Shown: positions 28,258 to 37,268 of the stretch, one piece after another
Numbering within the stretch: position 1 is the stretch's first letter
How the letters are laid out: every line of letters begins with the position of its first letter
Source: Methanococci archaeon
GTDB taxonomy: Archaea > AGJL01 > Methanococci > Methanococcales > Methanocaldococcaceae
DNA length: 48,479 nt
NCBI GenBank assembly: GCA_013153845.1
Contig: JAADDS010000005.1
Coordinates: forward strand, 1 to 48,479
Reading direction: 5' to 3'
Notes under the pieces: model-generated
What the model was told of the DNA's origin: nothing
Seen by the model: only the letters and a program-made list of their open reading frames with translations
Database searches by the model: none
Program-made: the position numbers and the translations under genes

Positions 28258-28269
28258 AGTACCACCTCC

Positions 28270-28512
28270 TCAACTCTTACAGATCTCGTATGTGTTTTTT
28301 GCAACACCTATCCACCTAAGGTATGAGTAGATAGATGCCTTTAATATTGAAAGGTCTTCTGCCTTAACATTTATAGTTATTGTATTTTTATGTATTTCCA
28401 TTGTAGCAGAGGATCGTATCTGTGAAGATTTATGCTCCAAAAGTATTGCTTTATAAATAACCTCTGCCTCTTCTTCACTATCGAAGGATATTTTTAACTC
28501 AAATGAGTTCAT
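28270..28512 (-). CDS. pcc1: KEOPS complex subunit Pcc1
   Basis: Dimerisation subunit of KEOPS, which makes the t6A base in tRNA. 80 residues with the Pcc1 alpha/beta fold: FELKISFDSEEEAEVIYKAILLEHK, then TMEIHKNTITINVKAEDLSILKASIYSYLRWI. It lies between the Brix-domain gene and LX with short gaps, in a run of RNA-related genes. AGGGATTTTA precedes the ATG. Confidence 0.85.
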   Translation of the reverse strand: MNSFELKISFDSEEEAEVIYKAILLEHKSSQIRSSATMEIHKNTITINVKAEDLSILKASIYSYLRWIGVAKNTYEICKS

Positions 28513-28520
28513 TAAAATCC

Positions 28521-29024
28521 CTATACTAAACTATCAAATAATTTTATGGACTTTATTCGAATTAAAGGACCTATTTTTACCCTTCCTTTATAAAACTGTA
28601 TAGAAAATAAATATTTTGGATCCTTTTCCAATTTTAAGATAATGTTGCTCTCTTCATTTACATTAAGATGTTGGAACAGGAATTTGTCAAAAAGATCTAT
28701 ATAAGGTAGTGTTTCTTCATCAATCTCTTTGTCTATTTTTATCCTAATTCCATTTTTGTTTTCTATTTTTTCTCCACATATCTCTTTTTGTAATTTTACA
28801 GAAATAAAACTCGATAGTGTTTTCTCATTTTCAACATCATAGATCATCAAACTTCCCGGATTTCCTTTAAATTCTCCTATTAACAATATATGATCGTCGA
28901 TTTTAAACAGTTCTTTTAGAGGAGTTTTTCCTCTTTGAATGTAGGGGATGTTTAATGTTCTTTCTAAATCTCGAGCAAAACTTCTCGTTCTTTGAGAAGG
29001 TTTCCTTGATGTTGTTATTATCAT
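28521..29024 (-). CDS. Brix-domain ribosome biogenesis protein
   Basis: The 167-residue protein starts [39 protein letters not shown], the diagnostic start of the archaeal Brix/IMP4-like family, followed by a split alpha/beta core and a final basic strand [16 protein letters not shown]. Eukaryotic relatives work in rRNA processing. The ATG directly follows the stop of rpoP (TAAATG), so it is translationally coupled. Confidence 0.88.
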   Translation of the reverse strand: MIITTSRKPSQRTRSFARDLERTLNIPYIQRGKTPLKELFKIDDHILLIGEFKGNPGSLMIYDVENEKTLSSFISVKLQKEICGEKIENKNGIRIKIDKEIDEETLPYIDLFDKFLFQHLNVNEESNIILKLEKDPKYLFSIQFYKGRVKIGPLIRIKSIKLFDSLV

Positions 29025-29165
29025 TTATCTCGCCTTTACATGCTTAACTACATTTGGTCTTAATTTGACGAGGATTTTATAACTACAATGAGGGCATCTT
29101 GCCCTCTTGCCAAGTTCTTCCATTCTTATTATCTTTTTGCAGTTCAAACATTTGTATTCAACCAT
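29025..29165 (-). CDS. rpoP: DNA-directed RNA polymerase subunit P (Rpo12)
   Basis: A 46-residue zinc-binding RNA polymerase subunit: MVEYKCLNCKKIIRMEE, then RARCPHCSYKILVKLRP. The two CxxC pairs form the zinc site and the length is usual. It is immediately followed by the Brix-domain gene without a spacer. Confidence 0.92.
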   Translation of the reverse strand: MVEYKCLNCKKIIRMEELGKRARCPHCSYKILVKLRPNVVKHVKAR

Positions 29166-29246
29166 CTTATCCCCAACATTTGATATTTTTAGAGTTTATG
29201 TCATATTGGTAGATAAAATCTTAAAAAGATTTAATATAAAAAAGAT

Positions 29247-29525
29247 TTATTCTTCTTTTCTCTCAACTATTCTTCTTATTGCCTTAGTAACTGCTTTTCC
29301 TGCTCCTGTTTCTGGGGTGTATGCCCCTCCTGCTATCTTAGCTCCACATTTACCACATACCCAGATTGATGTTGAAACTCTTTTTAACTTAGGAAATCCA
29401 CAAACAGGGCATTTGTATTTTTTCTTAGCTTTTATTTCAACGTCTCTAACTCTAACTCTTATTTTTAAACCATATCTCGCACCAAATCTTCCTGTTGGTC
29501 CTACTTTTTTTGTATGACTAAACAT
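29247..29525 (-). CDS. rpl37ae: Ribosomal protein eL43 (L37Ae)
   Basis: A 92-residue large-subunit zinc-finger protein: [19 protein letters not shown], then [33 protein letters not shown], with a CxxC...CxxC ligand set. The ATG has AGGTGAAACT upstream, and the gene lies 28 bases after SBDS. Confidence 0.95.
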   Translation of the reverse strand: MFSHTKKVGPTGRFGARYGLKIRVRVRDVEIKAKKKYKCPVCGFPKLKRVSTSIWVCGKCGAKIAGGAYTPETGAGKAVTKAIRRIVERKEE

Positions 29526-29553
29526 AGTTTCACCTCACCTTGTTATTTTGAAT

Positions 29554-30261
29554 TTAACCACTGTATTTTTTAACTACTTTTGTTTGAACATTTCCTTTTG
29601 TTATCTTGTTGAGATGAGCATAAAATTCTGATTCTATCCCACTGGGAATTTCAATCAATACTATTAATGAACCATCTGGGAGCCATTCCTCTTGCTTAAC
29701 TGCTCCAAATTGATAGAGTGTTGGGTATGCCTTAGATGCAAATTCAGGAGGGACTTTAACTGCAATATCTCTTTTTTCAAATCTAATGGGTAATACTCTT
29801 TTAAGTTTTTTAACGATTTCCGGAACCTGTTCTTCTGCACTTTTATATATGTCAATATTTATTTTTAACTCATCCATTGCTTTTTCTATCCTATTGGGAG
29901 GATGAGGAGTGTCTGTTTGAGGATTTATTGTGTTTCTACTAATTATATTTATAATTTGCCTTTTTTTCTGCTCTTTTATTTCTTCTCTCTGTTTAGCAGT
30001 TAATTGAACTTGACCTTTTAATATTATCTTCTTAGCAATTTCTTTAATATCGGTGGTTCCGAAGACCTTAGACAAAACTTCTTCCGGAACCTTTTCTCCT
30101 TTACTTGCATCTTTAAACACAACTTCAATTGCCAAAAGCTCATCAAAATCAACGTTTTGCCCTTCTTTAAGCTTAGCAGCCAAGTAGGGATCAACTAAAA
30201 TTTCAAATCGCTCTCCGTGAGAGGTATATCTTGCGATAACTGCCTCTTCTAAGGACACCAT
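29554..30261 (-). CDS. Ribosome maturation protein SBDS homologue
   Basis: Archaeal SBDS, which in eukaryotes releases eIF6 from the 60S subunit. 235 residues: an N-terminal FYSH domain ([25 protein letters not shown]), a central helical domain ([44 protein letters not shown]) and a C-terminal ferredoxin-like domain ([18 protein letters not shown]). A TTG 15 bases upstream also opens the frame, but GGGAGGGATATT favours the ATG at 30261. Confidence 0.95.
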   Translation of the reverse strand: MVSLEEAVIARYTSHGERFEILVDPYLAAKLKEGQNVDFDELLAIEVVFKDASKGEKVPEEVLSKVFGTTDIKEIAKKIILKGQVQLTAKQREEIKEQKKRQIINIISRNTINPQTDTPHPPNRIEKAMDELKINIDIYKSAEEQVPEIVKKLKRVLPIRFEKRDIAVKVPPEFASKAYPTLYQFGAVKQEEWLPDGSLIVLIEIPSGIESEFYAHLNKITKGNVQTKVVKKYSG

Positions 30262-30488
30262 AATATCCCTCCCCAAATTATATAAATGTTTCGGAGGTTT
30301 TGTATTGTTATATATTTTTATCGATAACCTTATCGAGTTCTCTAATTTATTTTTATTTATCTTGTTGAATTAATTGGACTATTTTACCGAGTAGTTATTA
30401 TTCAGTTCAAAAATAAAGAAGGTAAAAAGTAATAGTTCTAAAACAAAACAGTTTTTAGTAAATTCCAATTTTTGTTTTTATTTATGTT

Positions 30489-31262
30489 TTATTCCTCGTT
30501 CTCTTTTTTCTGCTCTTCGTTCTCATCTGTTTTCTGTTTCAATTTGCTTTTAACTTCTTCAATGAGTTTTTTAACTTCTTCTGGATCTACCCTCTTAAAT
30601 TGAGCATCTTTTACTGTAATTACACAAACATCAACATTCTCAGGGTTTATATCTTCATTTGCTTTTGCTAATGACTTTATAGCCAATTCTAAACCTTTAT
30701 CTAATGATATGTCATCGTGATACTCTTTTTCAAGTAGCTCCATCACAACTGGTCTTCCGCTACCTATTGCAGTTGCCCTATACTCTATAAGAGCACCACT
30801 TGGATCTGTCTCGAATAATCTCGCTTCGTTTCGATCGATTCCTGCAATTAGCAGGGAGACACCAAAAGGTCTTACTCCTCCATGTTGTGTATATGCCTGT
30901 TTAATATCACAGATCTTTTTTGCTAACATCTCAATTGATATTTCCTCTCCATAAGTTAATCTGTAAATTTGTGCCTCTAATCTTGCCCTATCTATTAAAA
31001 CTCTCGCATCAGCTACTAATCCAGATGTAGCAGCAGCAACATGCTCATCTATTTGAAATATCTTTTCAATTGACCTGATCTTTACTAATTTGCTTGTTAT
31101 TCTTCTATCAACTGCTAAAACAACTCCATCTTTACATGTGATCCCTACGGCTGTTGTTCCTCTTCTCACTGCTTCCCTTGCATATTCCACTTGATATAAT
31201 CTTCCTTCTGGACTGAATACTGTAATTGCCCTATCATAAGCACTTGGAGGGACTACTTGCAT
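30489..31262 (-). CDS. psmA: Proteasome alpha subunit
   Basis: Forms the outer gated rings of the 20S proteasome. 257 residues with the N-terminal gate [27 protein letters not shown], the [16 protein letters not shown] strand and the [13 protein letters not shown] motif. The C-terminus is a long charged tail ([16 protein letters not shown]). The start has GTGGTGATAAAGT. A 210-base gap separates it from SBDS. Confidence 0.97.
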   Translation of the reverse strand: MQVVPPSAYDRAITVFSPEGRLYQVEYAREAVRRGTTAVGITCKDGVVLAVDRRITSKLVKIRSIEKIFQIDEHVAAATSGLVADARVLIDRARLEAQIYRLTYGEEISIEMLAKKICDIKQAYTQHGGVRPFGVSLLIAGIDRNEARLFETDPSGALIEYRATAIGSGRPVVMELLEKEYHDDISLDKGLELAIKSLAKANEDINPENVDVCVITVKDAQFKRVDPEEVKKLIEEVKSKLKQKTDENEEQKKENEE

Positions 31263-31694
31263 ACTTTATCACCACGTATTAAGGATTATAAGATTTGTAG
31301 ATTATAATTTATTATATATTAATACTGTTTTTAAGAATGTTTTTATTTTTCAATTTTTAAATATGATTGAGTTATCTCTCGATAACAGGAAAAATATTAA
31401 GGGGAATATTCAAAAGTAAAATATTTAGGTGTTATGTTTTTATGATTTTTTTAATTATTTTAATATTATTTTTAATTAGATTTTTATTTTTATAATTTAC
31501 TTGGTTTATTCTATTTTATCTTTCATTATTTCCTATTCTATATCATTTATTTTATATAATTTACTATAATTTGTATAAATTGTTATTTTTACTCCTTTTT
31601 ATTCTTTTTTGTTTAAAACATTAGTTGTGTTTAGTATTGCCACAACCATAAATTATTTATATGAGTTTTCTAAAAGTATGTAGTGGTGATAAAA
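31263..31694. other. AT-rich divergent promoter region between psmA and the selenoprotein gene
   Basis: About 430 bases with no credible reading frame and no GC-rich island. On the plus strand AAATTATTTATATG at about 31652-31665 is a likely TATA box for the selenoprotein gene, which would give a leader of only about 10-20 bases. Confidence 0.5.
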
Positions 31695-31982
31695 ATGAAG
31701 AGGGTTAATATATCAGAAGAGGCAAAGAGGTTTATTCTCGAGAAATTAAAAAAAGCAGGTAGGAATGAAGTTGTTATATACTTTGAAGGATTTGCATGAG
31801 GAGGTCCAAAGTTTGGAATTGCAATTGCCCACCCCAGTGAAAAAGATAAATTAATCTATGATGGAGAATTTAAACTCTATATCGACCCTATTGCAGATCA
31901 GTGGCTTGATGAAGTCGATATATCATTAAAAAGATCAATATTTGGGAAGTATGTAAAGATAAGAGGGAGTAGTAGTTGCTAA
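31695..31982 (+). CDS. HesB/IscA-like selenoprotein, with in-frame UGA read as selenocysteine
   Basis: The 95-codon frame contains TGA at codon 35 (31797-31799) and continues in frame to TAA. Around the UGA the protein reads IYFEGFA-U-GGPKFGIAIAHP, matching the first conserved Cys region of HesB/IscA iron-sulfur carriers with Sec in place of Cys. It ends RGSSSC, where family members carry the last Cys. HesB-like selenoproteins are known from methanococci. The GGTGATAAAA binding site and a good TATA box show it is expressed. It would accept or carry Fe-S clusters or a related redox function; the exact role is unknown. Confidence 0.88.
31797..31799 (+). other. UGA recoded as selenocysteine
   Basis: Codon 35 of the HesB-like gene. 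Strong protein similarity resumes directly after it and the frame stays open for another 60 codons. No obvious archaeal SECIS (a stem with a GAA/A internal loop) is visible in the 25 bases before the convergent gene or in the short leader. Confidence 0.85.
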
Positions 31983-32007
31983 AAAGTAAAAAATCTATAA
32001 CAAATAT

Positions 32008-32715
32008 TTATAACAAATATTCCAATATCTCTTTTGGGTGTTTTAGCACTACGACATCTTCTAATTCCATCAACCTTTTTGTATTTTCTGCATCTACTTT
32101 TCTAACTCTCATTTTAATTTCTTTTCCTTCAATTATGGCTCCATTTGGACATGCTCTTTTACACTCTCCACAACCCAGACATTTAGACAAAACTATCTCA
32201 GGAAACTTGCCCCTTAAAATTATTGCACCGTTTGGACATGCTTCAACGCATTTTAAACAACAAATACACTTTTTTTTATCAATAGAATAGGGAAGTTTGG
32301 TAATAACAACTCCTGCCTCGTAATCCACAGGAACAATTAAAGATCTAACAAACCCCTTCCCTGCCTGGGCTATTGCATTAGTTATTAGCGTATCTGCTAT
32401 CCCTCTAACAACTTTTGCAACAGTATTTCCAGTAGTTGGAGAACTTATTAAATAATCGTATTTTCCTAAGCTTAAACGGCCAGTTATTGGTGAAGAATAG
32501 GGATGTTCTCTTTCTAAAACTATTTCTTCGTAATAACCTCCTCCTGAAATATAATTTAACTCTCCAAATAAACCATACATTTTAATAACTTCCTCTCCTG
32601 CCTTAGAAATTAAAGTAGTAATTTTTACATCCTTCTCTTCCTTTAACTCTCTCATAATTTGGAAACTCTCCCTCAATAAATGACCAGCCCCAGTAATACA
32701 CCAAACTATCCTCAT
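32008..32715 (-). CDS. Archaeoflavoprotein with two [4Fe-4S] ferredoxin motifs (MJ0208 family)
   Basis: The protein is about 235 residues. The N-terminal two thirds is a flavin-binding fold (IVWCITGAGHLLRESFQIM, ISSPTTGNTVAKVVRGIADTLITNAIAQAGKG). The C-terminal third has two CxxCxxCxxxCP clusters: CICCLKCVEACPNGAI and CLGCGECKRACPNGAI. It probably passes electrons from ferredoxin to a flavin; relatives include dihydromethanopterin reductase-like proteins. AAAGGAGATGAAT favours the ATG at 32715 over the one at 32721. Phosphopantothenate synthetase precedes it. Confidence 0.82.
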   Translation of the reverse strand: MRIVWCITGAGHLLRESFQIMRELKEEKDVKITTLISKAGEEVIKMYGLFGELNYISGGGYYEEIVLEREHPYSSPITGRLSLGKYDYLISSPTTGNTVAKVVRGIADTLITNAIAQAGKGFVRSLIVPVDYEAGVVITKLPYSIDKKKCICCLKCVEACPNGAIILRGKFPEIVLSKCLGCGECKRACPNGAIIEGKEIKMRVRKVDAENTKRLMELEDVVVLKHPKEILEYLL

Positions 32716-32727
32716 ATTCATCTCCTT

Positions 32728-33504
32728 TTACTCAAAGTCCATATTTTTTAATCTTTCAACAATATATTCAATTGTTTCTTTTAAATTTTTTTTGTTATCA
32801 AAGTTCTCAACGATTTTTAAGAGATCTTCTCTATTTTTCTTTTTAAAGTCCCTAACATACTTAATCAATAGAGGCAAAGCCCTTGTTAACTCATCAACTA
32901 TTGTTATTGTCGATCTTTTTGCAGTTCTCGATAATGGGTTTAGATCTATCGCAATAACCTTTTTGCCCATATTAACCAATGCCTCAGCCCTATCTCCATC
33001 CTCTAATGGAACCAAAACCACGTCCGCAGAGAAGATTCCCTCTTTTGAGACCTTTCCTCTCAAACTGTCTAAATTCGGGATCTGCTCAGTGGCATCATCA
33101 ATTCCTAAAATTATTATCTTTCCCTCCTTTATATCGTTCCCAAATTTCTCTTCGAAAAGGTTTTTTATAGATAATTCCCTCTCCTTAGTTCTATAAAACA
33201 AGTTAACTTCTATTTTTCCATTCAACTCTTTTGCAAGTTGAACAGTATCATCAAGTGCCAGTGCAACAGTATTTCCATTAACACTTATCACTGGATTTTT
33301 GGACAATACAAGTGTCGCAGCCGCCGCTTCTATCGCTCTTAATGCAGGCGGTATTGTTCTCTCCCCAATTAAGTAATCAAACATCTCTCCTCTCCCGTGA
33401 GCGATCAATCCTGCTTTCGCTAAAATTCCTTTATCTAATGCCTCAATTATCTTTTCTCTCTTCATTAATGATTCATATCTTGGATGTGTTTTTGGAATCT
33501 TCAT
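32728..33504 (-). CDS. 4-phosphopantoate--beta-alanine ligase (archaeal phosphopantothenate synthetase)
   Basis: Archaeal enzyme joining 4-phosphopantoate and beta-alanine in coenzyme A synthesis. 258 residues: [43 protein letters not shown], then [69 protein letters not shown]. These match the COG1701 family. The start has GTGGTGATGAATT. It is cotranscribed with the archaeoflavoprotein and divergent from sucC. Confidence 0.9.
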   Translation of the reverse strand: MKIPKTHPRYESLMKREKIIEALDKGILAKAGLIAHGRGEMFDYLIGERTIPPALRAIEAAAATLVLSKNPVISVNGNTVALALDDTVQLAKELNGKIEVNLFYRTKERELSIKNLFEEKFGNDIKEGKIIILGIDDATEQIPNLDSLRGKVSKEGIFSADVVLVPLEDGDRAEALVNMGKKVIAIDLNPLSRTAKRSTITIVDELTRALPLLIKYVRDFKKKNREDLLKIVENFDNKKNLKETIEYIVERLKNMDFE

Positions 33505-33595
33505 AATTCATCACCACATAGAGAGAGTTGTAATCTCCCAAAGTATAACTTTAATTTACCCTCCGAGTATGAGCGAAAAGGTAATTAGTTTTGAT

Positions 33596-33614
33596 GAAAC
33601 TTTCTTAAAGTTTC
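33596..33614. promoter_or_regulatory. Perfect inverted repeat upstream of the sucC promoter
   Basis: GAAACTTT-CTT-AAAGTTTC: 8-base arms with a 3-base centre. It lies about 13 bases upstream of the TTATATG TATA-like element at 33627-33633 and between the divergent phosphopantothenate synthetase and sucC genes. The position suits an operator for a dimeric regulator. Function is inference. Confidence 0.4.
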
Positions 33615-33686
33615 TTACCAAATTTTTTATATGATAATTTTATTAAAAATTTAGCATTGAAGATTTTAAGGTCAGAAGGTGATAAA

Positions 33687-34781
33687 ATGAAATTGCATGA
33701 GTATGAGGCAAAAAACATATTTAAAGAGTGTGGCATCCCTGTCCCAGAGAGTTTTTTAGTATCTAAGGAAGATGATTTAACCAATATAGATCTTAATAAA
33801 GACGTTGTTTTAAAAGCTCAGGTTTTAGTTGGAGGAAGAGGAAAAGCAGGAGGGATTTTATTCGCATCAAACAAGGAAGAATTTATAAAAAAGGCGGAAG
33901 AGTTATTTAATAAAGAGATTAAAGGAGAGAAAGTAGAAAAAATCTTAGTTGAAGAAAAACTACCAATAGAAAAAGAATATTATGTTTCAATTATTGTTGA
34001 TAGAGATGCTAAAAAACCATTAATTATTTTCTCAACTGAAGGGGGAGTGGATATTGAAGAAGTCGCTGAAAAGAATCCAGAGAAGATTATAAAATACCAT
34101 GTAGATATTAAAAAGCCATTTTTGCCATATATTGCGAGATGGATAGTTAAAGAGGCAAAACTGCCAAGTAATGAGATTGGAAAAGTGGCAGATATTATTT
34201 ATAAATTATACAAAATCTTTAAAGAGTTAGATGCCACAATGGTTGAAATCAATCCATTGATTATAACGAAAAATGGAGATGTTTATGCCGCTGATGCAGT
34301 TATCCATTTAGATGACGATGCAGCATTTAAACATAACTACGAGGGCTTTGAGGAATACAAAAATAAAGAAAAACTACCATTTGCCTACGTTGAGTTGGAT
34401 GGAGATATTGCTGTTATAGGTAATGGGGCTGGCTTAACATTGGCAAGTATGGATGTTATAAATAACCTTGGCAGAAAGCCAGCTTGCTTCTTAGACATTG
34501 GAGGAGGAGCTGAGGCGGAAACAGTAAAATTAGCTTTGAAAAAAGTTTTAGAAAATAAAAATGTTAAGGGAATATTTATCAATATTTTGGGGGGAATAAC
34601 AAGGTGTGATGAAGTTGCCAAAGGAATAGTTGATGTCTTGAAAGAACATCCAAATATAAAATTTGCAGTTAGGATGATGGGAACTAATGAAGAGATTGGA
34701 AGGAAGATATTAGAGGAGCATGGAATTCCTTATGAGACATCAATGGAAGAAGCAGGAAGAAAATTGATTGAGCAGTTATAA
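33687..34781 (+). CDS. sucC: Succinate--CoA ligase (ADP-forming), beta subunit
   Basis: The ATP-grasp beta subunit, which interconverts succinyl-CoA and succinate with ADP. 364 residues: MKLHEYEAKNIFKECGIPVPES, LKAQVLVGGRGKAGGI, MVEINPLIITKNGDVYAADAVI with the metal ligands, then GAGLTLASMDVINNLGRKPACFLDIGGGA and NILGGITRCDEVAKG. GGTGATAAA before the ATG at 33687 decides the start over an upstream TTG. The alpha subunit gene is not in the window. In methanogens it belongs to the incomplete reductive TCA route. Confidence 0.95.
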   Translation: MKLHEYEAKNIFKECGIPVPESFLVSKEDDLTNIDLNKDVVLKAQVLVGGRGKAGGILFASNKEEFIKKAEELFNKEIKGEKVEKILVEEKLPIEKEYYVSIIVDRDAKKPLIIFSTEGGVDIEEVAEKNPEKIIKYHVDIKKPFLPYIARWIVKEAKLPSNEIGKVADIIYKLYKIFKELDATMVEINPLIITKNGDVYAADAVIHLDDDAAFKHNYEGFEEYKNKEKLPFAYVELDGDIAVIGNGAGLTLASMDVINNLGRKPACFLDIGGGAEAETVKLALKKVLENKNVKGIFINILGGITRCDEVAKGIVDVLKEHPNIKFAVRMMGTNEEIGRKILEEHGIPYETSMEEAGRKLIEQL

Positions 34782-34834
34782 AATTTTTAATTTTTTATTT
34801 TCCATAATTTTTTAATTTTAATAAGGTGGATTTT

Positions 34835-35333
34835 ATGAACATCCCAACAATGGATTTAATAATGATCGTTATAGCCATAATTATAACAATTGGTAGTTTT
34901 TTATTCATAACCTATTTAATTTTCAAATATTTAAAAATAAAGAAACAAGTTAAGATAATAGGAGAGGTTAGAATAAATCTACCTAAGATGTTAAAGATTA
35001 ATATGATTAAGAATTCTTTTTTGATTATTTCATTATTAGGTTTTTACCTTGGAATACTATATATTACAGGAGAACTTGCAATATCCAATATATTATTTAT
35101 TGCAATATGTTGGATTGTGGTATTCTTATACATTATTATAAAAAGAGAAACTAAAGGATTTATTTGTGAAGAGGGATTGTTAGTAAGTGGGGCTCTTTAT
35201 TCGTGGAAGGAGTTTAAAGATTGTTAAAATAGAAAACAACTACATAATTCTATCAACTCCAATGCATAAGATAGTTATTAAAAAAGAAAAAGATATTGAA
35301 AGTTTATTAAAAAATTACTTAAAAAGGAATTGA
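34835..35333 (+). pseudogene. Frameshifted membrane protein, paralogue of the gene at 23871-24395
   Basis: From the ATG at 34835 the frame gives two hydrophobic helix regions (LIMIVIAIIITIGSFLFITYLIF and FLIISLLGFYLGILYI...ILFIAICWIVVFLYIII), then FICEEGLLVSGALYSWKEFKD, and stops at 35225-35227. The adjacent frame from about 35220 continues IVKIENNYIILSTPMHKIVIKKEKDIESLLKNYLKRN to 35333. This continuation aligns with the C-terminal domain of the paralogue (CDEGIYYMN...RWTEVVDVKKEGEFFAV...DRDIDDFIKNHVK). A single +1-type shift near 35219 therefore breaks the gene, unless it is a sequencing error or programmed shift. Confidence 0.65.
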
Positions 35334-35350
35334 AAATTTTTGGTGAGAAA

Positions 35351-36265
35351 ATGATCTTAGTTACTGGAGGAGCTGGCTTTATTGGTAGCCATATAGTAGA
35401 TAAACTTATTGAAAATACCCATGATGTGATTATCTTAGATAATTTAACAACTGGGAATAAAAATAACATAAATCCAAAGGCAGAGTTTGTAAATGCAGAT
35501 ATTAGAGACAAAGATTTAAATGAAAAAATCAACTTTAAAGATGTTGAAGTTATTATACACCAAGCCGCTCAAATAAATGTTAGAAGTTCCGTTGAAAATC
35601 CAATGCATGATGCTAATATCAATGTATTAGGGACAATAAATATTTTGGAGATGATGAGAAAATATGACATAAATAAAATCGTATTTGCATCATCTGGTGG
35701 AGCAGTTTATGGAGAACCAAATTATTTGCCAGTTGATGAAGATCATCCAATAACGCCATTATCTCCCTACGGATTAAGTAAGTATGTTGGAGAAGAGTAT
35801 ATCAAACTCTACAATCGATTATATGGGATTGAGTATGCTATTTTAAGATACTCAAACGTTTACGGAGAGAGACAAGATCCCAGGGGAGAGGCAGGGGTTA
35901 TAAGTATATTTATCGATAAAATGTTAAAAAATCAAAGCCCAATTATTTTTGGAGATGGAAATCAAACAAGGGACTTTGTCTATGTCGGAGATGTAGCAAA
36001 AGCCAACTTAATGGCTTTAAATTGGAAAAATGAAGTTGTTAATATTGGAACCGGTAAAGAAACTTCCGTTAATGAATTATATAAAATAATAGCTAATGAA
36101 TTAAACTATAAAAATGAACCAATATATGATAAACCCAGAGAGGGAGAAGTATATCGAATATTTTTAGATATAAAAAAAGCACAAAATCTTGGTTGGATTC
36201 CAGATGTGGATTTAAAAGAAGGTATAAAAAAAGTGATCAATTGGATGAGAACCATCAAAAAATAA
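35351..36265 (+). CDS. NAD-dependent NDP-sugar epimerase/dehydratase (UDP-glucose 4-epimerase type)
   Basis: Extended short-chain dehydrogenase acting on nucleotide sugars. 304 residues: N-terminal NAD site MILVTGGAGFIGSHIVDKL, ILDNLTTG, HQAAQINVRSS, the Ser and Tyr-x3-Lys catalytic residues (FASSGGAVYGEP and SPYGLSKYVGEEY), and RYSNVYGERQDPRGEAGVISIF. The ATG has GGTGAGAAA upstream. Whether it acts on UDP-glucose or UDP-GlcNAc cannot be read from sequence. It probably feeds surface glycan synthesis. Confidence 0.9.
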   Translation: MILVTGGAGFIGSHIVDKLIENTHDVIILDNLTTGNKNNINPKAEFVNADIRDKDLNEKINFKDVEVIIHQAAQINVRSSVENPMHDANINVLGTINILEMMRKYDINKIVFASSGGAVYGEPNYLPVDEDHPITPLSPYGLSKYVGEEYIKLYNRLYGIEYAILRYSNVYGERQDPRGEAGVISIFIDKMLKNQSPIIFGDGNQTRDFVYVGDVAKANLMALNWKNEVVNIGTGKETSVNELYKIIANELNYKNEPIYDKPREGEVYRIFLDIKKAQNLGWIPDVDLKEGIKKVINWMRTIKK

Positions 36266-36388
36266 AAAATATAAATAGGAGGATCAATTATTTATGCCAT
36301 ACATCAAATACATACAACTGACTTTAATTATACATCAATAACTAACAACAACCAATAACAAAAACCAATGAAGAGATAGGTTGGGAAC

Positions 36389-36652
36389 ATGGACAATGTT
36401 GTATTAGTTGGAAGAAAACCAGTAATGAACTATGTTGTAGCAGTTTTAACTCAGTTAACCAATAATGATGAAGTGATAATAAAAGCAAGAGGCAGAGCGA
36501 TAAACAAGGCAGTTGACGTTGCAGAGATGATAAGAAACAGATTTATAAAGGATATAAAAATTAAAAAAATAGAAATAGGGACTGACAAGGTAAAGAATCC
36601 TGACGGAAGGGAAGTTAATGTTTCGACAATAGAGATCGTTCTTGCCAAATAA
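36389..36652 (+). CDS. albA: DNA/RNA-binding protein Alba
   Basis: Small dimeric archaeal chromatin protein. 87 residues: [21 protein letters not shown] with the conserved lysine, then [26 protein letters not shown] and the hairpin [18 protein letters not shown]. The leader is fairly long and its ribosome binding site (AGGTTGGGAAC) is unusual. It lies between the epimerase and a COG1325-type RNA-binding protein. Confidence 0.95.
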   Translation: MDNVVLVGRKPVMNYVVAVLTQLTNNDEVIIKARGRAINKAVDVAEMIRNRFIKDIKIKKIEIGTDKVKNPDGREVNVSTIEIVLAK

Positions 36653-36807
36653 TCAATAAACATAAAATCTACATTTCTTCTTTAAATCTTATTTAAATCT
36701 TATCTTTATCAATTCCAATCTTTTTTAAATATATTTATTATTAAATATTTTATCTAACAACATAAACAGGGAACAGTTAAAGATTCCATTTTTAGAAGGG
36801 TGTTAAT

Positions 36808-37263
36808 ATGCTAAACTCAGTTAAAATCAGTGCAATAGCCCACGCTACCGAAGATGAAGAAAAAGTATTAGAGGCAATAGAGTATTTTATTCCGGAGGAC
36901 ATAGATGAAGAAAAAATAGATTTAGAAGTTATAGAAACGCAAGGATATTTTGGAAATCCAATTAAATTAATAACTGCAAGTGTTGAAGGTAAAGAAGCTA
37001 AAAAAGTTTTTAGACATATTTTTGATTTAATAAAGTCCGATGAAAGAAACATTAACAAGTTAAAAAAAGATTTAAATTTAAGAATTGAAGATAACAAATT
37101 TTACATTAGGTTTGATAAACAGAAGGCATACTTGGGTAGTTGCAAAGTGATGGACGGAGATGATGTAATAAGAGTTATGTTCAACTTTAAAATATTTTCA
37201 CCAAAAAATAAAGAGGAAAAAGTTAGAGAAATTATAGAAAAAGAGTTAGAAAGCGGAAAGTGA
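36808..37263 (+). CDS. RNA-binding protein, COG1325/exosome-associated type
   Basis: The 151-residue protein starts VKISAIAHATEDEEKVLEAIEYFIPE, then the ETQGYFGNPIKLITASV motif and FYIRFDKQKAYLGSCKV...DDVIRVMFNFKIF. This matches the archaeal family that I recall as a predicted exosome-associated RNA-binding protein. hypA begins directly after its stop, with the binding site formed by the end of this gene, so they are coupled. Confidence 0.78.
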   Translation: MLNSVKISAIAHATEDEEKVLEAIEYFIPEDIDEEKIDLEVIETQGYFGNPIKLITASVEGKEAKKVFRHIFDLIKSDERNINKLKKDLNLRIEDNKFYIRFDKQKAYLGSCKVMDGDDVIRVMFNFKIFSPKNKEEKVREIIEKELESGK

Positions 37264-37268
37264 TTATT

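Noticed and set aside
31695-31982. Reading the HesB-like gene as a pseudogene with a nonsense codon
   Set aside because: The UGA falls on the conserved Cys position, the frame is otherwise intact, and the selenoprotein form is known in methanococci.
36294-36341. 15-codon frame with a strong AGGAGGATC site upstream of alba
   Set aside because: Sequence MPYIKYIQLTLIIHQ has no recognisable features and is too short to support; it might be a leader peptide but nothing else points that way.
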